Assembly: GCA_934631055.1 (NCBI GenBank)
Contig: CAKTXP010000045.1
Coordinates: 1-14,360, forward strand
Direction: 5' to 3'
From: an uncultured Clostridia bacterium
GTDB taxonomy: Bacteria > Bacillota > Clostridia > Christensenellales > Aristaeellaceae
DNA: 14,360 nt
Within the stretch, counting starts at the first letter, position 1. The number at the start of each line of letters is the position of its first letter. The notes beneath the pieces were generated by a model. It saw only the letters and a list, made by a program, of their open reading frames with translations, searched no databases and was not told the origin of the DNA. The position numbers and the translations under genes were made by a program. Below are positions 1 through 6,161 of the stretch, piece by piece.

Positions 1-1681
1 CGACGCCCGCAATGGCGTTGCCGACGGTCAGCTTGCGCTCGCTGTCCAGAAGATTGGCGAGCAGGTGCGCCGCCATGCCCAGCGCGACGCCCATCGCCAG
101 ATTGCTGGTCATCACTGCGCTGACGACGGTCACGCCAAAGACCGCCATATCGTCCGTGCGCTCAAAGCCGTCCTTGACGGCGCTCATCGCCATCGCCAGA
201 CCGACCAGCGCCATCACCGCATCCACAACGATGAAGGAGCAGTCCGTCAGCATCTGAAGCACGACGCCGTAGTGACCGTAGAGGTTGAAGGAGATGTCAT
301 AGCTGGTCGTCGTCGCGAAGATGAACGGGATGATCCACACGAACGCGGAAATGAGCATGCCCAGAGACGCGATGACCGCGCTCAGACCCGAACGCGCGCC
401 GTCGCGCTTAGCCGCCGCGCCGGAGACGCTGACCGCGACCGGAGAGACGCCTGCCAGCGGCGCGACGATGTTCATGCCCGCGTTGCAGACCAGCGCCAAG
501 CCCAGCTCTTTCTCGTTTGCCGGAGCTTCATAGCTGAGGACGGCGTCCGCCTGCGTGATGCCGGTCAGCAGGAAGGTCGCAATGCCGGTGACGAACAGAG
601 CCGCCACACTGCCGCCCGCTTCCGTGAACGCGGTGAAGTCAAAGCCCTCTTGCAGAACCTTGCCCAGCGAGATGTTTTGCAGAATATAGGACAGATGCAG
701 CTGCTGCGCATCTTCGCTGCCGACCATCCACAGACGACCCCAGAGAGAATCCAGCTCATACTGAATGGAGCCGTTCTTGGCAACGTAAAAGACAACGTGG
801 GTGAGATAACCGGCGAAGAAAGCGAGCGTACCGACGATTAAAGCATACCAGACCGGACGCCTGGTTTTGCGCAGGAGCAGGAACGCCGCGAACGCCGCCG
901 CCGCGCCGATCATCGCGCACTGAACCCACGGATAGAAGGAATCGCCCTTGTAACCCAGCTCGTTATAGAGCTTGAAATCGAACAGACCGAAGGAGGAAAC
1001 GCTGTCGTTGAGCGCGCCCGTCCAGCGCTTCATGTTGATGGCGGTGGAGTTGACGCCCTCGATGCCCATGCCTGTCGTGCCGAGCTGGACGATGCCGGTC
1101 AGCTGCATCATGGCAAAGACCAGCAGCAGACCGACTGCCGCAGGCGCGGCGCGGCGCACGCTCTGGGGAAGGGCGTTGAAGATTGCCCTGCGCACGGCAG
1201 GCACGACCATCAGCGCCGTATAGATGAGCGAAGAGACGAAGCAGACCGCCAGCAGGTTCTGATAGGTCAGCCCTGCGCCAATGCCCAGCGTGGAGATCAG
1301 CACGGTGGACAGCCCGAGCGAAGGCGCCTGCGCCAGTGGCAGGCGCGCGACGACACCCATTACGAGCGTGCCGATAAAGGAGACGATCATCGACAGGAAG
1401 TAATACTGCGCGATAATCTCGCCGTTGGCGGCGATATCGCCCACAGCCGCTTCCGACGCGGAACCGGCGACAAGCAGCTTTGCCACCAGCTGCATATTCA
1501 TGAAGATACCGCAGACGGCGAGAATGCACATCAGAATGCCCGCGCCGATCTCGCGTCCGGTTGTGCTGCCGCGGTCAATATGGTGGAAAAAGCGGTTCAG
1601 CGGACGCTTTGCCGCGCGCTCCAGCTTGGCACGCTGTTTTTCGATTTTTGCGGCGTTCTTTGCCGCCTTCGCTTCGGTCAT
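1..1681 (-). CDS. NCS2/AzgA-like purine (nucleobase) permease, C-terminus cut by window edge
   Basis: This is a polytopic membrane transporter, most like the AzgA branch of the NCS2 family, which imports adenine, guanine or hypoxanthine by cation symport. Reading the minus strand from ATG 1681 gives 560 open codons with no stop before the window ends. GGAGGG (1689-1694) lies 7 bases before the start. After a Lys/Ala-rich N-terminus (residues 1-28) come RGSTTGREIGAG (37-48, the family's N-terminal signature), APSLGLS (119-125, matching the usual APGMGLN) and GVSPVAV...GARSGLSAV (411-436, matching the GTSTVTT...GGRTGLTAV block). Many hydrophobic segments follow one another. Family members are usually about 430-490 residues; this one already exceeds 560, with long loops around residues 200-250 and 300-355. 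The usual Glu in the GTS...ES block is Ser420, so the substrate may differ. The family is clear; the purine substrate is inferred. Confidence 0.75.
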   Translation of the reverse strand, partial: MTEAKAAKNAAKIEKQRAKLERAAKRPLNRFFHHIDRGSTTGREIGAGILMCILAVCGIFMNMQLVAKLLVAGSASEAAVGDIAANGEIIAQYYFLSMIVSFIGTLVMGVVARLPLAQAPSLGLSTVLISTLGIGAGLTYQNLLAVCFVSSLIYTALMVVPAVRRAIFNALPQSVRRAAPAAVGLLLVFAMMQLTGIVQLGTTGMGIEGVNSTAINMKRWTGALNDSVSSFGLFDFKLYNELGYKGDSFYPWVQCAMIGAAAAFAAFLLLRKTRRPVWYALIVGTLAFFAGYLTHVVFYVAKNGSIQYELDSLWGRLWMVGSEDAQQLHLSYILQNISLGKVLQEGFDFTAFTEAGGSVAALFVTGIATFLLTGITQADAVLSYEAPANEKELGLALVCNAGMNIVAPLAGVSPVAVSVSGAAAKRDGARSGLSAVIASLGMLISAFVWIIPFIFATTTSYDISFNLYGHYGVVLQMLTDCSFIVVDAVMALVGLAMAMSAVKDGFERTDDMAVFGVTVVSAVMTSNLAMGVALGMAAHLLANLLDSERKLTVGNAIAGV

Positions 1682-1718
1682 GGTTTTACCCTCCCATGGT
1701 CTGGCTGATAAGCCTTTT

Positions 1719-1756
1719 GTTTAAAGAAGGGACAGCCGCCTGAACGCGGCTGCCCC
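1719..1756 (-). terminator. Rho-independent terminator after the secreted protein gene
   Basis: On the minus strand an 11-bp stem (1746-1756 pairing with 1729-1739, one G-U wobble) closes a 6-base loop and is followed by CTTCTTTAAAC. It lies 63 bases after the stop of the 1820-2836 gene and 38 bases before the permease start, so it separates the two genes, or acts as an attenuator for read-through into the permease. Confidence 0.7.
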
Positions 1757-1819
1757 TGAAGAAGAGGAGTTAAAAAGGGGGATTTGCTATGGAGAAGAAA
1801 ATTCAGGGGATAAAGGGGA

Positions 1820-2836
1820 TTACTCGACCAGCATGCCGGAAGCCGGCTGATTCAGGCAGCAATCCACGCGGTCAGGCTGCTGGCCCGCGTTGGCGCCCGG
1901 CATATCCAGCTGCTGCGGATCGGTCCACAGTTCGGTCTTTGCCTCGGTGTATTCACTGGTCGGCTCGTCGTCGGTCAGGGTGATCTCAAGCACGGTGGAG
2001 ACCTGAGAATCCTTGACGTATGCGTCGCGGGAGAGAGCCTGACAGGTCACATAGTAGGTGCCAGCCGGAAGCGTGTACTCATATTTGTCGTAGATGAAGT
2101 ACATCGGCTCAAGCGCGTGCGGCGCGAAGAAGCCGCCGTTCGGATCGCCGACAAACTCTTCGGTGGTCTTGTAGAGGAACAGGTCGTTGGCGTCCTTCGC
2201 CGCCTCGGAATGATAGCCCCAGATGACGACAAGACCCGGAGGGTTCTTGCTCATGGTCGCCGCCAGATCCTTGAGATCGACGGTTTCGCTCATGACTTCG
2301 TTGGTGCAGTCCGCGTCAGAATAGAAGCTGAACTTCATCAGCGGGAGATACTCGTTGTAGCGGTAGTCGCACAGCGTCCACCAGTCAATGACAAGCTGAA
2401 CCTTGCTGCCGCTGTACAGCGCCAGCATCTCCGGACGTTCGAGCGGGAGATCCACGCCGAACTGGCACATGATGTTGATCGGGTCGGGGGTCTTGTAATC
2501 GGTTCCCGCCGGCGCGAAGGAGCAGAGGGAGACGGCGAATTCGCCCCAGGCGACGCTGCTCATATCGAGCGCGCCGGAGATTTCGCCGGTCTTGCCGCCG
2601 CGGATGCGCTTGGAAGAGGAAATGTACTCACCGGAGATCTTGCCATCCTCCATCTCGTAGAAACGGATGAAGTAATAGCCCATGTTTTCGTCGTTCGCCG
2701 TGAAGGAATATTCGCCCGTCATCGGATCGAACTTAAAATCCGTCGGCGCCTTGAGCGTCTGACCCTCAGCAGAGGCGAGGCATCCGCACGTCAGGATCAC
2801 CATCAGGCACAGAACCAGGGTAATGAGCTTTTTCAT
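1820..2836 (-). CDS. Exported protein of unknown function, probably beta-sandwich domains
   Basis: I do not recognise this 338-residue protein. It opens with a clear export signal: MKKLITLVLCLMVILTCGCL, then ASA at 21-23, a good signal peptidase I site. Cys17 and Cys19 give only a poor lipobox, so a secreted rather than lipid-anchored protein is favoured. Residues 26-125 (APTDFKFDPMTGEYSF...) have the alternating, Tyr/Phe-rich pattern of an Ig/fibronectin III-like domain. A second similar stretch covers about 140-290, including the strand-turn LPAGTYYVTCQALS. The tail is Pro/Gln/Asn-rich with a Cys-Cys pair. No catalytic motif is visible. The start is fixed by GAGGAG about 9 bases upstream. 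It lies 124 bases downstream of the GH3 gene on the same strand, with hairpins between, so it may be partly co-transcribed and could bind polysaccharide or the cell surface; that role is inference. Confidence 0.8.
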   Translation of the reverse strand: MKKLITLVLCLMVILTCGCLASAEGQTLKAPTDFKFDPMTGEYSFTANDENMGYYFIRFYEMEDGKISGEYISSSKRIRGGKTGEISGALDMSSVAWGEFAVSLCSFAPAGTDYKTPDPINIMCQFGVDLPLERPEMLALYSGSKVQLVIDWWTLCDYRYNEYLPLMKFSFYSDADCTNEVMSETVDLKDLAATMSKNPPGLVVIWGYHSEAAKDANDLFLYKTTEEFVGDPNGGFFAPHALEPMYFIYDKYEYTLPAGTYYVTCQALSRDAYVKDSQVSTVLEITLTDDEPTSEYTEAKTELWTDPQQLDMPGANAGQQPDRVDCCLNQPASGMLVE

Positions 2837-2873
2837 ATGCCTATTCTCCTCATGTTGTTTTTAGGAAAGGGGG

Positions 2874-2928
2874 GAAAACCCTCTCAGTCCATTCGGGACA
2901 GCTCTCCCAGCGGGAGAGCCGAGGGGAA
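2874..2928. repeat. REP/MITE-like intergenic palindromic element
   Basis: Two adjacent small hairpins sit in the gap between the GH3 gene and the next gene: GTCC-attcg-GGAC (2888-2900) and a perfect 8-bp stem GCTCTCCC-agc-GGGAGAGC (2901-2919). They are flanked by CCCTCTCA on the left and GAGGGG on the right. From memory, gut Clostridia genomes contain many intergenic copies of an element of the form CTCTCAGTC...GACAGCTCTCCC...GGGAGAGCC, and this matches it. A further 6-bp stem GGGCAG/CTGCCC (2932-2949) lies next to it. No T-tract follows, so it is not a standard terminator, though it could stabilise the GH3 mRNA 3' end. Confidence 0.5.
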
Positions 2929-2960
2929 GGCGGGCAGAGAGGGCTGCCCTTGGGTTTGCC

Positions 2961-5816
2961 TTACTCCGCGAGGTTGAGCGTGGAGCAGTACTGATACAGC
3001 GCGTTGCGCATGATGTTGTGGAGCATGTAGCGGCCGTAGACCGTCTCGGTCGGATCGCCGTACGCCGCAATATTCTGGCGAGAGGTCACATAATTGGACA
3101 TGGTCAGCATGCCGCCCTGAACAGACATCATCGCGATCGGCGGGTTGTAGCAGTCGCCGGATCCGCCGTCACCGTCGGTGATGAGCATGCCCTGCCAGCC
3201 CCACTCGTTGCGCATCATGGTCACATACATGCCATAATGGAACCAGCTCATACCGATGCGGTTCAGGGAGCCCATGATGCCGTTGGCGTTGTACTCCTTG
3301 CAGGAGATTTCGTACGGAACCATGTAGATCTCGCGGATCGCCTGCTCGTCCGCCCAGGTGGTGTTGCCGCCGCGGTTGGTGTCGCCATCGTTCAGCGCGG
3401 CGTGCTTGATAAAGACGTTCGTGCCGGTAGACTGGATGCCCGCAGCAGCGTTGCCGCCGATCTGACCGGAGATGAAACCGTCCTCAGAGTAATACTCGAA
3501 GTTACGGCCGCCGAACGGGCTGCGATGGATGTTCATCGCCGGAGCGTAGGCGTGGATGCCGAACAGACGAGCCTGATGACCATAGGCAACGCCCTCGGCG
3601 TGCGCAAGGTCGGTGTTCCAGGTCGCCGCGATGGTGATCGCGCAGGGGAACCAGGTGCCGCCGTTGTACTGACCGTTGCCCGGTTCGCCAGGACCGTCAA
3701 CGACCTTCTGCTTCGCCTTTTCAACGGAGTTGACAGCGGACACAGCCCAGCCCGCGTTGCCCTGCACTTCGACGGCTTCGTCGATGGAGGTCATGCTGGC
3801 GAGCTTATCAAAGAGTTCGAGTCCCTCGTCGGTGTAGATATCCACGCCCGCGAGGTCAGCGGCGGTCAGCTTATGGTAGCTGCCGGAAGCGGGTTCGGCG
3901 TCCACGACGACCGGATTGCCGGCTTCGGTGGTCTCGCCTTCAACGACGTAGTAGACAGCGTCCCAGGTCGGATCGACGATGGAATCGGTCGCGATGCCGT
4001 CCGGAGTCTGCTCGCCGTAGGGCATCATGTTGTTGCCGTGAGCGTACAGGGTCTCGGTGACCTCGGTCTTGACGCCGTTCTTGTAGGTCTCAAAGGTATA
4101 CTCGATGCTCTCGTCGTCGCTCGTGGCAAGCACAGCTTCGATCGCATCGGTGGTCTTCTCGTTCGGGGTCTCGTTAGACTGATGCGCCATGATCTGCTTC
4201 ATGCCGCCCGCGATGTCGCTGCGGGAGAGATAGCCATCGACCATGTTGCCGTCGCCGGCGGTCACATCGTCCATCGCGTTGACCGCAACGACCTTATCGG
4301 AAGCGCGGGCGCCAACGCCATTCTCGTTGTAGATGAGCGCGGTGTCCAGCGTCGCCTTGACGGTTGCCGCCGCACGGTCGCCCCAATGATGCGCGTCCTT
4401 CTGAACGTTGAAGCTGTATTCGCCGTTCTCCAGAACGTAGCAGCCCTGACCAAAGTTATCAAAGGAAGCGAGGTTGTCGGTGTCGAAGCTGATGGTCACT
4501 TCTTCGGAAGCGCCCGGCTCAAGCGTGCTGGTCTTGGCAAAGCCGATCAGTACGACCTTCGCCTTTTCAAGACCGCGGCCCTTGATGCCGAAGTTTTCGG
4601 TATCGCTCTGATACGGCGCGTCCATGTACAGCTCGACGACGTCCTTGCCCGCGACGTCGCCGGTGTTGGTCACCTTGACGGTTACGCTGTTGGCGCCGTG
4701 CGCAGCCAGGGTGATGTCGGAGTTGGTGATCTCCTCGGTGAAGTCGGTGTAGCTCAGACCATAGCCGAACGGGAACTGAACGACCTGATCATAGCCCTTG
4801 ACCGTGCCGTTTTTGAAGTTGATCGCCGCGAACTCGTCGCTGTCGAAGTAGCCGACGGAATCGGCGGTCTCGTAGTAGCGGTAGCCGACGTAGATGCCTT
4901 CCTCGTACTGATAGAAGGTCTGGTTGTCGGCGTTCGCGTAACGGTTGTCGTCTGTGTTGTAGTAGGTCGGGTTGGTGGTCATATCATACGCGTAGGTATC
5001 GACCAGACGGCCGGACGGATTGCTGCGGCCGGTCAGGATGGTGCCGACGCCGGTGATGCCAGCCTCGCCCGGATGACCGATCCACAGACAGGCGTCAACG
5101 TTATAAGCTTCGTCGTCGATGAAGCCCAGCTCCATCGGGGTGGCGGAGTTGATGAGGACGATGGTGTGCGCGAAGTTCTGCTTGCAGTATTCCAGCAGAT
5201 CCTTCTCGTTCTGATCCAGCTCCAGATAGGTTGTGCCGGTGAGGGTGGAGCCGTCGCCGTCATAATCCATCAGAGGGGAAGCGCCTTCAGCACCGGAGCG
5301 AGAGAAGGTGACGATCGCGTAATCGGTATAGCCGTCGGCGAGGATATCGGAAGAACCCGCCTCATAAACGGACTTGTCGAATTCGTGGATCTTCTGGTAG
5401 CTCGTCCAGTCGCCCAGACCGGACGGGTCCGCGTCGCCTACGCCGCGCTCGCCGCCGCACTGGTCTTCCAGCCAGTACCAGGCGTTCTCGTTGACGTCAA
5501 GACCCGCTTCAACGAACGCGTCGGACATCATAACGGTATTCAGGTCGTCCTTGCCGCCGGCGGAACCGGTGCCGCCCTCGACGTAGTTGTAGCTCATTGC
5601 GCCGAGCAGGGTGACCTTCGTTCCCTCAGCGAGAGGAAGCGTCTTGTCCTTGTTCTTGAGCAGTACGGAGCCTTCCGCCGCGATCTGCACGCTGACGTCG
5701 TAACCTTCAGCATAGCAGTCGTTCGCGTCAAAAGCAGCGCTGGCAGGGGCGGCGACGCTGGTCGCAAGCAGCGCCATCGCACAAGCCGAACTCAGGATCT
5801 TTTTGCCGAGCTTCAT
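2961..5816 (-). CDS. Exported GH3 glycoside hydrolase with inverted domain order
   Basis: This is a secreted beta-glycosidase of family GH3 (951 residues). ATG 5816 is chosen over an upstream ATG at 5936 because AGGAGG lies just before it and a signal peptide follows directly (residues 1-27, cleavage after ASA). Domain order is reversed relative to classical GH3. First comes the alpha/beta C-domain (about 45-350: EGSVLLKN, LPL, VEGGTGS, FPFGYGLSYT). An Fn3-like domain follows (about 365-475), then a linker with YLSRSDIAGG, then the TIM-barrel N-domain (about 650-950). In the barrel, VDGPG (Asp707), GRNFEYYSED (770-779), IKHAALND (Lys804-His805) and GWQGMLITDGD are visible; Asp881 is the expected nucleophile. 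Such inverted GH3 enzymes are known from Butyrivibrio and Ruminococcus beta-glucosidases. The substrate cannot be read from the sequence. The gene is divergent from the GH2 gene and has its own promoter. Confidence 0.92.
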   Translation of the reverse strand: MKLGKKILSSACAMALLATSVAAPASAAFDANDCYAEGYDVSVQIAAEGSVLLKNKDKTLPLAEGTKVTLLGAMSYNYVEGGTGSAGGKDDLNTVMMSDAFVEAGLDVNENAWYWLEDQCGGERGVGDADPSGLGDWTSYQKIHEFDKSVYEAGSSDILADGYTDYAIVTFSRSGAEGASPLMDYDGDGSTLTGTTYLELDQNEKDLLEYCKQNFAHTIVLINSATPMELGFIDDEAYNVDACLWIGHPGEAGITGVGTILTGRSNPSGRLVDTYAYDMTTNPTYYNTDDNRYANADNQTFYQYEEGIYVGYRYYETADSVGYFDSDEFAAINFKNGTVKGYDQVVQFPFGYGLSYTDFTEEITNSDITLAAHGANSVTVKVTNTGDVAGKDVVELYMDAPYQSDTENFGIKGRGLEKAKVVLIGFAKTSTLEPGASEEVTISFDTDNLASFDNFGQGCYVLENGEYSFNVQKDAHHWGDRAAATVKATLDTALIYNENGVGARASDKVVAVNAMDDVTAGDGNMVDGYLSRSDIAGGMKQIMAHQSNETPNEKTTDAIEAVLATSDDESIEYTFETYKNGVKTEVTETLYAHGNNMMPYGEQTPDGIATDSIVDPTWDAVYYVVEGETTEAGNPVVVDAEPASGSYHKLTAADLAGVDIYTDEGLELFDKLASMTSIDEAVEVQGNAGWAVSAVNSVEKAKQKVVDGPGEPGNGQYNGGTWFPCAITIAATWNTDLAHAEGVAYGHQARLFGIHAYAPAMNIHRSPFGGRNFEYYSEDGFISGQIGGNAAAGIQSTGTNVFIKHAALNDGDTNRGGNTTWADEQAIREIYMVPYEISCKEYNANGIMGSLNRIGMSWFHYGMYVTMMRNEWGWQGMLITDGDGGSGDCYNPPIAMMSVQGGMLTMSNYVTSRQNIAAYGDPTETVYGRYMLHNIMRNALYQYCSTLNLAE

Positions 5817-5883
5817 GATGGTAATTCCTCCTGTCTTTCCAGCCCTTTCTCCCTGCCCCGCCGGGCTTTGCGGATGGCGGAAG

Positions 5884-5900
5884 AGCAAAGGTCTTTTGCT
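5884..5900. promoter_or_regulatory. Operator-like palindrome at the GH3 transcription start
   Basis: AGCAAAGGTCTTTTGCT is a 17-base near-perfect dyad with 6-bp arms, AGCAAA and TTTGCT. It lies 7 bases past the GH3 -10 box, where a bound repressor would block initiation. In the RNA it could instead form a small hairpin. The regulator is unknown. Confidence 0.4.
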
Positions 5901-5907
5901 GGCGATA

Positions 5908-5936
5908 AGTATAGAGGAAGCCCCACGGCTTTTCAA
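5908..5936 (-). promoter_or_regulatory. SigmaA-type promoter of the GH3 gene
   Basis: On the minus strand TTGAAA (5936-5931) and TATACT (5913-5908) are 17 bases apart, each matching consensus at 5 of 6 positions. Transcription should start near 5901, giving a leader of about 85 bases before ATG 5816. A 14-base dyad, AAGCC-ccac-GGCTT on the plus strand (5918-5931), lies almost wholly inside the spacer, where a regulator could occlude polymerase. Confidence 0.65.
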
Positions 5937-5949
5937 TCGTTTCGCCCCA

Positions 5950-5967
5950 AGCGGCGTTTATGCCGCT
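5950..5967. promoter_or_regulatory. Dyad just upstream of the GH3 -35 box
   Basis: AGCGGC-gtttat-GCCGCT is a perfect 6-bp inverted repeat with a 6-base spacer. It sits about 14 bases upstream of the GH3 -35 box, a usual place for an activator or cooperative repressor site. The regulator is unknown. Confidence 0.35.
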
Positions 5968-5984
5968 CAAACAGCGTACGAAGG

Positions 5985-6047
5985 AAACGAACGGTCGTTT
6001 TTTGGACATGAACGGCGGAACGAAATGCGCGTTTTGGACATGAACGG
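5985..6047. repeat. Tandem direct repeat between GH3 and GH2, probable regulator sites
   Basis: The 16-base sequence TTTTGGACATGAACGG occurs exactly twice, at 6000-6015 and 6032-6047, 32 bases apart (about three DNA turns). Similarity extends to the left as AACGA...CGTTTT in both copies, giving units of about 30 bases, so a duplication is likely. The left copy begins with the dyad AAACGA-acgg-TCGTTT (5985-6000). Same-face direct repeats midway between divergent promoters are typical of AraC/XylS-type or other activator binding. They lie about 100-145 bases upstream of the GH3 start and 90-135 upstream of the likely GH2 start. They do not encode protein. Confidence 0.55.
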
Positions 6048-6060
6048 GCAATAAATTTGG

Positions 6061-6070
6061 GGCATATGCC
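6061..6070. promoter_or_regulatory. Short perfect palindrome upstream of GH2
   Basis: GGCATATGCC is a perfect 10-base palindrome in the context AATTTGGGGCATATGCC, about 65 bases upstream of the probable GH2 start site. A related palindrome in the context AATTTAGGGCATAATATGCCC occurs past the end of GH2 at 9650-9664. It may be an operator; a chance match is possible because it is short. Confidence 0.25.
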
Positions 6071-6121
6071 TATAAAAAAACGGCACTGAACAGGGAATCG
6101 CCGGAAGATAACGAAATCCTT

Positions 6122-6129
6122 TATACAAT
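6122..6129 (+). promoter_or_regulatory. Probable -10 region of the GH2 promoter
   Basis: TATACAAT contains TACAAT (6124-6129), which is 5 of 6 to the sigmaA -10 box. No acceptable -35 box lies 15-19 bases upstream (CCGGAA at 17). This fits a promoter that needs an activator, consistent with the tandem sites further upstream. Transcription would start near 6136, leaving a very short leader before GGGAGG (6143-6148) and ATG 6162. Confidence 0.4.
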
Positions 6130-6161
6130 ACGGATAAAGATCGGGAGGGAAGAAAGACGGC

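Noticed and set aside
65..841. Plus-strand open frame of 258 codons over the permease
   Set aside because: His/Arg/Asp-rich shadow; the minus strand gives an uninterrupted 560-residue membrane protein with family motifs.
1682..1760. Purine riboswitch before the permease
   Set aside because: Only 60-75 bases separate the previous terminator from the start, and no three-way junction with the conserved purine aptamer core is visible.
1789..1983. Small plus-strand frame with a good GGGGGA ribosome-like site
   Set aside because: Most of it overlaps the 3' end of the secreted protein gene in antisense and the peptide resembles nothing. The GA-rich run is likely chance.
5817..5936. GH3 start at ATG 5936
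   Set aside because: It would place 40 Arg/Pro/Gly-rich residues before the signal peptide and start inside the promoter -35 box.
3018..6011. Plus-strand open frame of 997 codons opposite the GH3 gene
   Set aside because: It is an antisense shadow. The minus frame has a signal peptide, ribosome site, promoter and all GH3 motifs, while the plus frame is low-complexity Val/Ala/Arg/Asp-rich sequence with no domain.
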